Shown: in pieces, positions 1 through 8,898 of the stretch
How the letters are laid out: each line of letters begins with the position of its first letter
Numbering within the stretch: position 1 is the first letter of the stretch
DNA from: an uncultured Bacteroidales bacterium
GTDB lineage: Bacteria; Bacteroidota; Bacteroidia; Bacteroidales; Muribaculaceae
Direction of reading: 5' to 3'
NCBI GenBank assembly: GCA_902772455.1
Contig: CACYAW010000002.1
Location: 1 to 64,000, forward strand
DNA length: 64,000 bases
Made by a program: the position numbers and the translations under genes
The notes under the pieces: model-generated
Seen by the model: only the letters and a program-made list of their open reading frames with translations
Told to the model about the DNA's origin: nothing
The model's database searches: none

Positions 1-26
1 GGAGAATTTTTTAATTCTTCGCTCAT
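1..26 (-). CDS. 5' end of a leftward gene cut by the window edge
   Basis: An ATG on the minus strand at 26 opens a frame reading M-S-E-E-L-K-N-S to the window edge with no stop. A good Bacteroidota promoter lies about 60 bp upstream on the same strand (-7 box at 91-98), and the terminator of the next gene lies further upstream, so this looks like a real gene start. Only eight codons are visible, so no function can be given. A longer competing minus-strand frame over 46-267 lies upstream of and across this promoter and looks non-coding. Confidence 0.35.
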
Positions 27-90
27 TTAAATTGTTAATAATAAGTTAGTTAAACAGCCTTTTCGGACTCGTTCCCGAAAAGCGCGACTG

Positions 91-121
91 CAAAGGTACA
101 ACAAATTTCCTGATCCACAAG
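91..121 (-). promoter_or_regulatory. Bacteroidota promoter for the left-edge gene
   Basis: On the minus strand a TACCTTTG -7 box (91-98) has a CTTG -33-like box (118-121) 19 bp upstream, which is the expected spacing. The stretch between this site and the terminator at 248-280 shows nothing else. Confidence 0.5.
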
Positions 122-247
122 CAAAAACACCACGTTTTTTCATTGAAAAACAAATTTTTATCATCCAGGGGAAACGCCTTCACAACAGGCCGTCTATTTT
201 GCCGCAGCATGCCCAATAGGTTGTAAATTGAGTCTATCGGCAAAAGC

Positions 248-280
248 AAGGGCAAGACTTGAGTCATCAGCCTTGCCCCC
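248..280 (-). terminator. Hairpin terminator of the LRR/dockerin gene
   Basis: GGGCAAG (250-256) pairs with CTTGCCC (272-278) around a 15-nt loop, about 40 bp past the stop of the leftward gene at 321. A T-rich stretch follows on the minus strand. Confidence 0.5.
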
Positions 281-320
281 TTGGTTGCGTTCTACAGAGT
301 CACAAAACCCGTGAGGAGAA

Positions 321-2138
321 TCAGTTTCCGCTCAATAACATATCAATGAGAATGGTGATATCACTGATATTGACGATGCCATCACCATCGACATCGGCAT
401 AAGCAGGCAAATTATCACCACTGAACAGGAGATCGACAAGCAAAGTCACATCGTCGATTGACGTGCCGCCATCGCCGTTCACATCACCGGTTGTTATCTC
501 GATGATGGAACCGAAAAACTTACTCCAATTTGTCTCTGCCTGATACCGCTCAACCGAGCCCTGGGGAACGTACAGTATCCTTTCAGGATCAGTCGGATAT
601 TGATAGAAGCTCATCGAAGCCACCGTAACATTAGCAGGATTCTCAATATAGCTGTACAGCTTTTTCAAGTTATCGCAATACCAAAATGCATAATTTCCTA
701 TTGATGTGACACCGGATGGAATGCTGACATATCGCAATGCCTTGCATGATTCAAAAACCTGCTGGCCGATGACCTGGGTCGTGGGCAGGATGTCATAGTT
801 TTGCCTGGGATTACCCAAGGAATAGGCCAACAGCGTGGTCTTGTTCTTGTTGTAAAGGACTCCATCAACATCACAGTATTGAGTATTGGCAGGGTCAACA
901 TGAATATCAACCATGCTCCTGCAACGGTAAAACGCTGCTTCTCCAATACTCGTCACTGTGCTGGGAATGGAAATTTCAGGCAAGGAGAAGCACTGTTCAA
1001 ATGCATTTTTGTTAATGTTCTTTAATCCTTCATTCAGTGTAACCGACTTCAGGGCAAAACAATCCTTAAATGCCCAATCTTCAATGGTCCTGATGTTAGA
1101 GGGAATGAATATGTTTTCCAGCGTGCGGCAGCCCTCGAAAGTCCATGCTGGAATCTTGGTGATAGTGGATGGGAAAGTCACCGATTTCAACTCTTTGCAA
1201 TAGGCAAAAACCGACCAGTCAAACACACTCAGGTTACTGGGCAGCACTATCGACTTGAGCGAAGTGCAACTTTTAAACGCAGTCGTACGGATGCTGATAA
1301 CACTGTTGGGAATGGTGACCGACTCGAGATCATAGTCCTCCTGGAATGCGCTGTAGTAGATCATAACGACGCCATCAGGTATCGTGTAATGGGTCGAGTG
1401 CGCATTGGGATAACTCAGCAGATAGGTCCCCGCTTTATTGTACAGCACTCCGTCAATATCACAATAGTTGGGATTGGCCGGGTCAACATCAATCGCCCTC
1501 AGTTTGGGACAGCCATTAAAGGCATACGAGCCCACCTCGGTCACTGTGCTGGGAATAGAGACATAGGTGATATTGTAGGTGCTGTAACACGACCAGTCCT
1601 CCACTTCGGTGACAGTATAGGTCGTCCCGTTGTGGGTGATGGTGGGAGGAATGATCAGTTCGCCCGAACACATGTTATCGGTCTGCCGTGTTAGTGACAC
1701 CGTGGAACCGTTGATCTTATATTTGAACCCGTTATGGAAGATGATCGAGGGGTCATCGGCATCAGGGTCCACCAGGTTCGCACCCGTGTTCTCGTCAACC
1801 ACAAAGGATTCAGAAACGATGTCACTGGGAGAATGGAAGTAGGAAGTCGCGTAGGCTTCAATCTTGTAGCTGCCGTTTTCGTCAAAGACAAGAGGTTTCT
1901 TGTAATGGAACCACTCGCCGGAATTGATACGACAATAGACTTCACTACCCAGCACACTGTTTGTCCTGACAGTATACTTGCCTACACCCTCGGTTGCATA
2001 AATCGAAGGCGTGTTCGTCTTTGGCAGGTCACTTTCGGTTAGCATACCCGGTGTTGACGCCGCAACACCCAAGAAACTCACTACAAAGAGGGCAATGAGC
2101 AGCACTGCCCGCATGAATTGATGATTGTTCTGTTTCAT
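321..2138 (-). CDS. BspA-type leucine-rich repeat exported protein with C-terminal dockerin
   Basis: A 605-residue predicted cell-surface protein. It has an N-terminal signal segment (about residues 8-28). A short beta-sandwich-like segment follows (about 60-115), resembling the C-terminal chitobiase-type domain often found before such repeats. From about 140 to 520 there are BspA/LRR_5 repeats with the cadence 'L-x-S-V-T-I-P-x-S-V-x-x-I-x-x-x-A-F-x-x-C'. The repeats are interrupted twice by a 'D-V-D-P-A-N-x-x-Y-C-D-x-D-G-V-L-Y-N' insert. The last 57 residues are two dockerin-like Ca-binding repeats (GDVNGDGGTS... and ADVDGDGIVN...). BspA-family proteins bind host or matrix ligands; the ligand here is unknown. 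It is monocistronic, with a -7 box upstream and a terminator downstream. Confidence 0.85.
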   Translation of the reverse strand: MKQNNHQFMRAVLLIALFVVSFLGVAASTPGMLTESDLPKTNTPSIYATEGVGKYTVRTNSVLGSEVYCRINSGEWFHYKKPLVFDENGSYKIEAYATSYFHSPSDIVSESFVVDENTGANLVDPDADDPSIIFHNGFKYKINGSTVSLTRQTDNMCSGELIIPPTITHNGTTYTVTEVEDWSCYSTYNITYVSIPSTVTEVGSYAFNGCPKLRAIDVDPANPNYCDIDGVLYNKAGTYLLSYPNAHSTHYTIPDGVVMIYYSAFQEDYDLESVTIPNSVISIRTTAFKSCTSLKSIVLPSNLSVFDWSVFAYCKELKSVTFPSTITKIPAWTFEGCRTLENIFIPSNIRTIEDWAFKDCFALKSVTLNEGLKNINKNAFEQCFSLPEISIPSTVTSIGEAAFYRCRSMVDIHVDPANTQYCDVDGVLYNKNKTTLLAYSLGNPRQNYDILPTTQVIGQQVFESCKALRYVSIPSGVTSIGNYAFWYCDNLKKLYSYIENPANVTVASMSFYQYPTDPERILYVPQGSVERYQAETNWSKFFGSIIEITTGDVNGDGGTSIDDVTLLVDLLFSGDNLPAYADVDGDGIVNISDITILIDMLLSGN

Positions 2139-2199
2139 AAGGTTAAACTGTTAAGTTATTGATAATAATTCCGTTAAAGCACACCGTTTTTAAGCACTG

Positions 2200-2207
2200 C
2201 AAATATA
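2200..2207 (-). promoter_or_regulatory. -7 box for the LRR/dockerin gene
   Basis: TATATTTG on the minus strand, about 62 bp upstream of the ATG at 2138. No convincing -33 box. The rest of the 2139-2444 gap holds the terminator at 2364-2391 and no gene. Confidence 0.4.
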
Positions 2208-2363
2208 CAAAATAATTTTTATTTTTCATAGTAAATATCGTACAATAATTCGCTTTCCCAACCCGACAGGCCACACAAGACAAGCTGACCAGGCATTGAA
2301 GTCCCGCTCCCCTATTTCATGCAACATCTTTAAGACATTATTTCCGCTTTTTTCACGAGAAAT

Positions 2364-2391
2364 GCCCGAGGACTGCTGGGAGTCCTCGGGC
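2364..2391 (-). terminator. Strong hairpin terminator
   Basis: A perfect 11-bp stem, GCCCGAGGACT (2364-2374) with AGTCCTCGGGC (2381-2391), and a 6-nt loop, about 55 bp past the end of the leftward gene at 2445. Confidence 0.7.
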
Positions 2392-2444
2392 ACCAATTAT
2401 TAACTTTTAAATTGCTAATAGCTGAAAGCGTATAGCGTTTTTTT

Positions 2445-4667
2445 TTACTTCATGACCTTGGTGGCGGTGCGGCTGCCGTCGGTGAAGGTGGTCACTTGGA
2501 TGGTCAAGCCGCTGGGCTGTGCCATCTCCTGTCCTGCCAGGTTAAAGTAGCGCACATTGGCCACCTGCTTGCCTGCGTTCATCTCGTTAACGCTGCTGCT
2601 GGGATCTTCCCCGGGGAACACTTCCAGATAGACGATCTCGCTGGCATTCTTCACACCGTCGATGGTGTAGAACACCTGGATACCAACCTGATGGGTGAAC
2701 AACGGCGCCTCGTCATAATAGAGATAAGCACTATAGGACGAGAGGTTCCAGCTGTTGAAGAATATCGACGAGGGAATCTCGGTAACATCCTCGGTCAGGT
2801 CGTTGGGGAAGTCGCTTTCCCTGAAGGTGTAGATCTTATCATTGTCGGTGTAGATGCTGTAGCTCAAGTAATACTGGTCAATATAGTTGCCGTCGACATC
2901 GGTCGTGGGCAGATCGAAATAGAAGCTGCCATAGTTGCTGCCATACTCGCCATAGTCATACCAGCTGCTGGCCGAGGGGTTAGCAGGAACGGCAGGCTGG
3001 AGGTCGCCGGCATTGATGTAGACGATGTCGCTGGCATTCTTGACACCGTTCACGGTGTAATATACCTGGATACCGATGCGATGCTCAAAGATGGGATCAT
3101 CGCTGTGGTTGGTACGATAGAAGCACACCTGTGTGGGTGTGAAGTTCCAGTAGTTGGACCACAACGAATAAGGAATCTCGGTAACATCCACGTCAATGCT
3201 GCCATAAGACTCGGCATCGAAGTTATAGATCTGGTCATCGTCAACGAAGACGCTGTAGCTGATGAATTCCTGCTCAATGATGTTGCCATCAACATCGGTC
3301 GTGGGCAAGGTGTAGAACAGATAGGTCGTGCCATCGGTTAATCCCTTATCCTGCCACATCACGTTGGTGGGATTAGCAGGAACGGCGGGCCTCAGGTTCA
3401 ATACGGTGCCGTAGGGCACATCGGGACCCACATATTCCAAGCAGGTCATATTGGAACCGTCGCTAAAGTGGCCCAGCAGACCGGTGGCGTTGTAGTATTC
3501 GGGGAAGTCGGCATTGGGATCACCCTCACAGCCGAGCAGATAGAGGTTATCTCCATCGATCTTGTAGCGAATCTCGTCAACGTCATCGATGAAGTACTCA
3601 TACATATAATATCCATCGGCATCCTGATATAAGATGCTGTGACCCCACAACAACTGAACACCCATGTCGGCATAATCGTTGTACATCAGATACTGGCCGA
3701 CGGGCACACTGATAATGCCTGTCTCGGGATCATAGTCACCCCAAACCCAGGTATTGTAGGACTTGTTCCACCACAGGGGATTCTGGATATAGACCTTGCC
3801 ATCGGTGCCGAAGACGAGGTTCATCTTGTCGGCAAACATGGAGGACTGTACGCCAAAGTAACCAGTGAAGATGGACATACCGGCACGGTTATAGGTGACC
3901 ATCTCACCCTCAGGCTGGTCATAGATGACAGTGGGGATGACAGTGGTCTCGGTGCGGGTGAGTTCGGTACCCCACTCCAGGCAAGCGCCGAACGAGCCGT
4001 CATCACTCCATTGGCAAGCCAAACCGTAGGCGTTCCAGCGGCTCAGGTCCTGGCCTGTTGATTCAGAGCCCTCGGTGTCCTGCAGCATGATTTTGTCGCC
4101 GTCGATGACATAGGTCACCTCGGTAACAGCCTCATCAACATAGAACTCAACGTGGTCGGGCTCACCATTGACATAGATAAGCTCGGTGCTACCCACGCAC
4201 AACTCCAAATCGGAGTTGTAATAATCATCCCTGCAAATGGACTGACCCAGAGGCACAGTAATGGTCGTGCCATCGTCACTCAGAACGCCCTGCACCCAAC
4301 TGGGACCATAGTTGATGCTGCAGTTGAACAGGATATTCTTCATGTAAACCACATTGTCCTCGGCAAAGACGATATCCATCTTGCCGCTCTGCACGTCAAG
4401 GCCAATTTGATCATAATTGGCAAACATACCCTGGCCACCAGTGCGCTCATAGGTCCTCAACTCGCCCTCGGGCATACTGGTGATCACCCTCTGCGGTTGG
4501 TTGAGCTGCTGAGCCTGAAGCTCCATGGCTTGAGACTGCGAGATTGCAGGATTAACCACCTGATGGTTCCTGATCTGATGATGATTGCCGGCATGCAGAC
4601 GCAGCATACCAGCCTGAGCACTGAAGGCCAGCGCCATAACAGTTAAGAGTAATGATAATTTTTTCAT
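2445..4667 (-). CDS. Large exported repeat protein with T9SS-like C-terminal tail
   Basis: About 740 residues, not assigned to a named family. I start at the ATG at 4667 (M-K-K-L-S-L-L) because it opens a clean signal peptide (cleavage near A-Q-A); the frame is open 49 codons further upstream but that part runs across the promoter. The mature protein contains two tandem copies of a roughly 190-residue unit ('P-E-G-E-x-x-T-Y-x-R' ... 'Y-x-I-D-G-D'). These are followed by two copies of a roughly 125-residue unit ('L-P-T-T-D-V-D-G-N-x-I' ... 'Y-T-x-x-G-V-K-N-A-S'). The C-terminus (V-R-Y-F-N-L-A-G-Q ... T-K-V-M-K) resembles the short sorting-type tail of other exported proteins in this window. 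Function unknown; probably a surface or secreted protein. Confidence 0.8.
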   Translation of the reverse strand: MKKLSLLLTVMALAFSAQAGMLRLHAGNHHQIRNHQVVNPAISQSQAMELQAQQLNQPQRVITSMPEGELRTYERTGGQGMFANYDQIGLDVQSGKMDIVFAEDNVVYMKNILFNCSINYGPSWVQGVLSDDGTTITVPLGQSICRDDYYNSDLELCVGSTELIYVNGEPDHVEFYVDEAVTEVTYVIDGDKIMLQDTEGSESTGQDLSRWNAYGLACQWSDDGSFGACLEWGTELTRTETTVIPTVIYDQPEGEMVTYNRAGMSIFTGYFGVQSSMFADKMNLVFGTDGKVYIQNPLWWNKSYNTWVWGDYDPETGIISVPVGQYLMYNDYADMGVQLLWGHSILYQDADGYYMYEYFIDDVDEIRYKIDGDNLYLLGCEGDPNADFPEYYNATGLLGHFSDGSNMTCLEYVGPDVPYGTVLNLRPAVPANPTNVMWQDKGLTDGTTYLFYTLPTTDVDGNIIEQEFISYSVFVDDDQIYNFDAESYGSIDVDVTEIPYSLWSNYWNFTPTQVCFYRTNHSDDPIFEHRIGIQVYYTVNGVKNASDIVYINAGDLQPAVPANPSASSWYDYGEYGSNYGSFYFDLPTTDVDGNYIDQYYLSYSIYTDNDKIYTFRESDFPNDLTEDVTEIPSSIFFNSWNLSSYSAYLYYDEAPLFTHQVGIQVFYTIDGVKNASEIVYLEVFPGEDPSSSVNEMNAGKQVANVRYFNLAGQEMAQPSGLTIQVTTFTDGSRTATKVMK

Positions 4668-4762
4668 AAATAACAATAATAAAGGTTCAAAAATGAATTC
4701 TGGTTTAGCTTTTATGATTATATCAATTTTCTTGGAGAAATCAAGTGATAGAATCAATCTCG

Positions 4763-4770
4763 CAAAGATA
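4763..4770 (-). promoter_or_regulatory. -7 box for the exported repeat protein
   Basis: TATCTTTG on the minus strand about 95 bp upstream of the chosen ATG at 4667. It lies inside the upstream extension of the frame, which argues for the downstream start. Confidence 0.45.
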
Positions 4771-4850
4771 GATAATAAACTCGAATTCAGCAATAGAAAA
4801 GCCACAATAATCAAAAAAAACTTAACAATACTTACTTTACTTTATCGTTA

Positions 4851-4881
4851 ATTGTAAACTAAAAAGTTTGCACTACCTTTG
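4851..4881 (+). promoter_or_regulatory. Bacteroidota promoter for the formyl-THF cyclo-ligase gene
   Basis: ATTG (4851-4854), a 19-bp gap, then TACCTTTG (4874-4881). The ATG follows 26 bp later. Confidence 0.55.
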
Positions 4882-4907
4882 CACACGGTTTAAATCATGA
4901 AATAAAG

Positions 4908-5480
4908 ATGACAAAGAAAGAACTGAGACGACAAATAAAGGACTTGAAGGCGATAACGCCTGACGCAGTGAAAAAGGTGGAAGCGCAAATGGTCTTCAGC
5001 ACGATAGAAAAAATGGCAGTGTGGCAACAGATGCAGCACATCTTGTGCTACTGGTCGCTGCCCGACGAGTTACCAACTCACGAAACGGTACAGCGGTGGT
5101 TGGAAGCAGGCAAGAGCATCTACTTGCCCCGCGTCGTGGGCGATGACCTGGAGATCGTCCCCTATCACGGTGCGCAGAGTCTTGACGACAACAACAAGTT
5201 CCACATCGGCGAACCCGTGGGCGACGCCGTGGACGCATCATGCCTGGAGTTGATTATCGTGCCCGCCGTGGCACTGGATGCAAAACGCAACCGCCTGGGC
5301 CGCGGCAAGGGCTTCTATGACCGCTTGCTGAGCACAACGACGTGTCCGACGATAGGCGTGGTGTGCGACTTCCAGATGGTGGACGAGGTCCCTGTCGAGC
5401 CTCATGACCACCCGCTTGACTGCATCGTAACCAGCGACACCGTCATCGCCAATCCCGAGAAACAGGACCTGTTCAAATGA
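4908..5480 (+). CDS. fau: 5-formyltetrahydrofolate cyclo-ligase
   Basis: A 190-residue cytoplasmic enzyme of the 5-FCL family, which converts 5-formyl-THF to 5,10-methenyl-THF using ATP. Family marks are the N-terminal K-K-E-L-R-R-Q-I-K segment, the 'Y-W-S-L-P-D-E-L-P-T' stretch, 'I-Y-L-P-R-V' for the nucleotide side, and the conserved G-R-G-K-G-F-Y-D-R-L-L motif near residue 130 followed by 'G-V-V-C-D-F-Q'. Length is normal for the family. It has its own promoter. A 16-nt dispersed repeat and a REP-like hairpin begin just after its stop, and the next gene (GxxExxY) appears to be an insertion. Confidence 0.93.
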   Translation: MTKKELRRQIKDLKAITPDAVKKVEAQMVFSTIEKMAVWQQMQHILCYWSLPDELPTHETVQRWLEAGKSIYLPRVVGDDLEIVPYHGAQSLDDNNKFHIGEPVGDAVDASCLELIIVPAVALDAKRNRLGRGKGFYDRLLSTTTCPTIGVVCDFQMVDEVPVEPHDHPLDCIVTSDTVIANPEKQDLFK

Positions 5481-5487
5481 TACTTAG

Positions 5488-5503
5488 CCTCACGCTAAGA
5501 CGC
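5488..5503 (+). repeat. Dispersed 16-mer CCTCACGCTAAGACGC, copy 1
   Basis: Begins 7 bp after the cyclo-ligase stop. An identical 16-mer occurs at 60894-60909, 11 bp after the stop of the membrane sulfatase gene. Confidence 0.7.
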
Positions 5504-5512
5504 ACGCCATAA

Positions 5513-5543
5513 CCGCCCTGACGGGCGGGAAATTTTTCAAATT
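5513..5543 (+). repeat. Left inverted repeat with hairpin flanking GxxExxY gene 1
   Basis: CCGCCC-TGAC-GGGCGG (5513-5528) is a perfect 6-bp stem with a 4-nt loop. It overlaps an 18-nt arm (5526-5543) whose exact reverse complement lies at 6030-6047. It could also terminate the cyclo-ligase transcript. Confidence 0.75.
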
Positions 5544-5561
5544 ATTTTAAAATATAAACAC

Positions 5562-6026
5562 ATGACAGCCAAAGAGCATAATGAATTCTACCGGTTTTTT
5601 CATGAAATCACTGGTGAAGCCATGCTTGTCCATAGCGAGTATCACGAGGGATTACTGGAATCGGCTTATGAAGCAGCACTCACTTATCTGCTAAGACAAA
5701 AGGGATATACGGTTGAAAAACAAGTGTATCTACCAATGTTTTGGAAAGACATAAAACTTGAGCAGCATTACTGCATGGACTTAGTCGTTAACCATGACAT
5801 CATTATCGAGCTCAAAGCCATCAAGAACATAGCTAAGCCCCATCGCCAGCAATTATTCAATTACATGCATTTGACACATAAGCCTTTTGGCATGATCATG
5901 AACTTTGGCGCTGAGAGTTTCTATAGTGAATGGTATCATCGACACGAAGATGGAACTATTGAAAAAATCAATTGGCGAAATCCTATCGAAGAATTTATCG
6001 AAGAGAGGATGAATAAGAATTTTTAA
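5562..6026 (+). CDS. GxxExxY protein, PD-(D/E)XK-like (copy 1)
   Basis: A 154-residue protein carrying the family signature G-L-L-E-S-A-Y (about residues 30-36). Further on, 'Y-C-M-D-L-V-V ... I-I-I-E-L-K-A-I' has the spacing of a PD-(D/E)XK nuclease core (Asp, then E-L-K). It continues with 'H-R-Q-Q-L-F-N-Y-M' and 'G-M-I-M-N-F-G', both typical of the family. Its biological role is not established. The gene is visibly more AT-rich than its neighbours. It is bracketed by a perfect 18-bp inverted repeat whose outer edges are hairpins (5513-5543 and 6030-6060), so it looks like an inserted unit. No promoter of its own is visible. A second family member is at 52472. Confidence 0.9.
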   Translation: MTAKEHNEFYRFFHEITGEAMLVHSEYHEGLLESAYEAALTYLLRQKGYTVEKQVYLPMFWKDIKLEQHYCMDLVVNHDIIIELKAIKNIAKPHRQQLFNYMHLTHKPFGMIMNFGAESFYSEWYHRHEDGTIEKINWRNPIEEFIEERMNKNF

Positions 6027-6029
6027 TTT

Positions 6030-6060
6030 AATTTGAAAAATTTCCCGTGCGCCAGCACGG
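6030..6060 (-). repeat. Right inverted repeat with hairpin flanking GxxExxY gene 1
   Basis: AATTTGAAAAATTTCCCG (6030-6047) is the exact reverse complement of 5526-5543. It runs into CCGTGC-GCCA-GCACGG (6045-6060), a 6-bp stem with 4-nt loop like the left hairpin. It starts 4 bp after the GxxExxY stop. Confidence 0.75.
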
Positions 6061-6079
6061 TAAAACCAGCACGGTAAAA
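6052..6079 (+). repeat. 14-nt direct duplication at the right edge of the GxxExxY unit
   Basis: CCAGCACGGTAAAA occurs twice in immediate succession (6052-6065 and 6066-6079), just upstream of the M16 gene. It overlaps the right arm of the hairpin. Confidence 0.7.
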
Positions 6080-6093
6080 ATACGATAGGATAT

Positions 6094-8898
6094 ATGGAGA
6101 TAAGGAGATGGAGATGGGTGGCGGTGCTTCTTGTGCTTGCTGTGGTGCAGGTAATGGAGGCTCGCGAGCAGGAGTTGCCAGTGGACCCCGAGTTGAGGAA
6201 AGGGCGGCTGGAGAACGGATTGACCTATTACATCCGCCACAACGAGCAGCCCAAGGGACGCGCCGAGTTCTGGCTGGTGCAAAACACCGGTTCGCTGGTC
6301 GAAGAGGAAGACGAGCGCGGTTTTGCCCACTTCATCGAGCACATCGCCTTTCAGGGCACCCGCAACTTCCCCTTTATCGAGATGGTGGACATCCTGCAGA
6401 GGAACGGCGTTTCCTACGGCCGCGACATCAATGCGGCAACGGGGTTTGACGACACGCGTTTTGAGATCTCTAATGTGCCCACCGACCGCGCCACGCTTGT
6501 CGACACCGTGCTGCTCATGCTGAGGGACCTGTCGTGTGACTTGAATTTTGATGAACGCGCCATCGAGGAGGAACGTGGCGTCATCCAGGAAGAATGGCGC
6601 ATGCATGCCGACCAAACGATGCGCATGTATGAAAACACCCTGCCCATCCTGTTGTCTGGCAGCCGTTACGCTTACCGCATCCCCATCGGCGACATGAGTG
6701 TCGTGCGCAACGCCACTCGCGGGCAACTGCTGTCGTTCTACCACCGCTGGTATTGCCCCCATCGGCAGGCTGTTGTCATAGTGGGTGACTTTGACGTCGA
6801 TCACATGGAGCAGATGGTCCAACAGGTCATGGGCTCCATTCCACACCGCGACAGTCCATCTCCCGACCCGCAACTTGGCAAAATTCACGACCACGCCGGC
6901 ATAACCTATGCCTTGAGTACCGACCCCGAAGCCTCAAACACGATGGTGTACCTGATGTTTGAGCATGACAAAATGCCTTTGTCGAAGCGAAATACGGTAT
7001 CCTACTTACGCCAACACGTCCTCTCTACCCTTATTGAGGAAATGCTCACCCAACGCCTCGAAGAGATGACACGCACGCCCTCATCGCCCATCGACTATGC
7101 CACAACACGCAACGACCGGTTTCTCATCACCCGCACGCGTGATGCCCTCACCATTGCCGCACTGGTCAAGGAAGGATGCTCGCTTGAGGGTCTTGACTCC
7201 CTGACGACCCATGCAGCCCGTGCCATGCAACACGGCTTCACCCCCAGCGAGCTGGAACGCGCCAAACGCAACGCCAGGGCCGTATATGCCGACCTGCAGG
7301 CCGAAGCCAGCAACCGCAAGAGCCGAGCGTATGCCGAGGAGTATATGGACCACTATGTCAACGGCGGCTATATTCCCGGTGTTGAAGCCGAGTCACAAAT
7401 GCTCATCGACGAGGTGGGACGTGTCACACTCGACGAGGTAAACGATTATCTGCGCCAAATCACGGGCAAGGACAACGTGAGCGTACTGATTTCGGGTCCT
7501 CAGTCGATGGGAGGTCCTAGCCTCTACCCCACTTCCCGCGATGTGATTGCCCACTTCAACCGCATCATCAACACACGCCACAGCGCTTATATAGACCTGG
7601 CGGCAAGTGACCGGTTACTGGATGTAGAGCCCGCCATGGGCGGCATCGTCAACGAGACCTATGAAGAAGCTACAGGCATCACGACGATGACGCTGCGCAA
7701 CGGTGCCACGGTGAGGCTAAAACCCACGACATTCAAGAATAACGAAGTGCTCTTCAACGCCTTCAGCCTGGGTGGCGAGTGGGCCTATGGCGACACGGCC
7801 GACGCGAATGTTCGTCTGATGGACCAAGTGGTAGAGGAATGCGCTTTGGGCGGCCACACCATCAACCAGCTCAACCGCATGATGAGCGGGCGCCAGCTGG
7901 GCATTTCCTTCATCCTCAACGACGCCAATGAGCAGCTGAGCGGTGGTTGCCAGAGCGCCGATCTGGAAACCCTGCTGCAGCTGTGCTACCTCTATTTTAC
8001 CGACGTACGCCTCGACGAAGACGCTTTCCAGGGCGTCAAGACGCGTTTGCACTCACAGCTCTCACAGGCCACCTATAACCCCAAAATGATATACAGCGAC
8101 TCCATCGGCAGCACTATCTACCGCGGCAACGCGATGTACCTCCACATCCACCCCGAGGAAGTGGAGCACCTCGATGGCCAGCGTGTGCTGGAGCTTTATC
8201 GCCAGCGCGTCGCCAATGCCGGAGACTACACTTTCTCGCTGGTGGGAGCGTTCAACATCGACGAGGTCAGGCCCCTCATCAGGAGATACCTCGCCTCGTT
8301 GCCCGACAACGGCATGCGGGAGACCTATGGCAGCGGCTATCAGCCCAAAATGGCTACCGGCGAGGTGGACAATTTCTTTGAGGTACCGATGCGCAATCCC
8401 AAGACATCGGTCTATGTCAGCATCATGGGAGACAAGCGGTACAGCTTTGACGACGAATTCATGATGGACCTGGTGGGCGAGTCGGTGGGTACGGCGCTAT
8501 TGACTTTCCTGCGTCATGAGAAGCACGGTACATACGACGTGGTAGCCGACGGCACACTGTCGATTTACCACAATCGCTGGATGGTCAACTACGAGTTTGA
8601 GACCAACACCGCGGACCGTGACAGCATGCTCACCTATGCCGATTATGCCGTAAACACTATTTTCTATAGGGGCGTAAGCGATGATTTATTCGACAAGATG
8701 AAGGAGAGGATCAGTCGGGAGCACGAGAATGCCGTTCAGACTAATGCCTACTGGTTGTACGCCTTGAAGCAACGTGCGCTGGGCATCGACATCATCGGCG
8801 GCTATGAGGCCCTGTTCCCCACCCTGACGGTGGACCTGCTGAATAACTATATCGCTGCCCTGCTGCCCCATACCCGCTTGCGCATTGTCATGAATTAG
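6094..8898 (+). CDS. M16 family zinc metallopeptidase (insulinase/PqqL type)
   Basis: A 934-residue predicted periplasmic or membrane-associated protease with an N-terminal hydrophobic export segment (about residues 8-23). The inverted zinc motif H-F-I-E-H lies at about residues 79-83, with the downstream Glu ligand in 'R-A-I-E-E-E-R-G-V-I-Q-E-E-W' at about 150-165. The length matches two-half M16 proteins: the N-terminal half carries the active site and the C-terminal half lacks an HxxEH and probably closes the chamber. Substrates are likely oligopeptides. The stop codon TAG runs directly into a 7-nt repeat array (8899-8961). Confidence 0.92.
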   Translation: MEIRRWRWVAVLLVLAVVQVMEAREQELPVDPELRKGRLENGLTYYIRHNEQPKGRAEFWLVQNTGSLVEEEDERGFAHFIEHIAFQGTRNFPFIEMVDILQRNGVSYGRDINAATGFDDTRFEISNVPTDRATLVDTVLLMLRDLSCDLNFDERAIEEERGVIQEEWRMHADQTMRMYENTLPILLSGSRYAYRIPIGDMSVVRNATRGQLLSFYHRWYCPHRQAVVIVGDFDVDHMEQMVQQVMGSIPHRDSPSPDPQLGKIHDHAGITYALSTDPEASNTMVYLMFEHDKMPLSKRNTVSYLRQHVLSTLIEEMLTQRLEEMTRTPSSPIDYATTRNDRFLITRTRDALTIAALVKEGCSLEGLDSLTTHAARAMQHGFTPSELERAKRNARAVYADLQAEASNRKSRAYAEEYMDHYVNGGYIPGVEAESQMLIDEVGRVTLDEVNDYLRQITGKDNVSVLISGPQSMGGPSLYPTSRDVIAHFNRIINTRHSAYIDLAASDRLLDVEPAMGGIVNETYEEATGITTMTLRNGATVRLKPTTFKNNEVLFNAFSLGGEWAYGDTADANVRLMDQVVEECALGGHTINQLNRMMSGRQLGISFILNDANEQLSGGCQSADLETLLQLCYLYFTDVRLDEDAFQGVKTRLHSQLSQATYNPKMIYSDSIGSTIYRGNAMYLHIHPEEVEHLDGQRVLELYRQRVANAGDYTFSLVGAFNIDEVRPLIRRYLASLPDNGMRETYGSGYQPKMATGEVDNFFEVPMRNPKTSVYVSIMGDKRYSFDDEFMMDLVGESVGTALLTFLRHEKHGTYDVVADGTLSIYHNRWMVNYEFETNTADRDSMLTYADYAVNTIFYRGVSDDLFDKMKERISREHENAVQTNAYWLYALKQRALGIDIIGGYEALFPTLTVDLLNNYIAALLPHTRLRIVMN

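Noticed and set aside
46..267. 73-codon minus-strand frame near the left edge
   Set aside because: It crosses a good promoter (91-121), has no signal or domain, and reads into the terminator of the neighbouring gene. The short start at 26 fits the promoter better.
5513..5528. Simple rho-independent terminator of the cyclo-ligase gene
   Set aside because: It may well act as one, but this does not account for the exact inverted copy with its own hairpin on the other side of the GxxExxY gene, where no transcript needs it.
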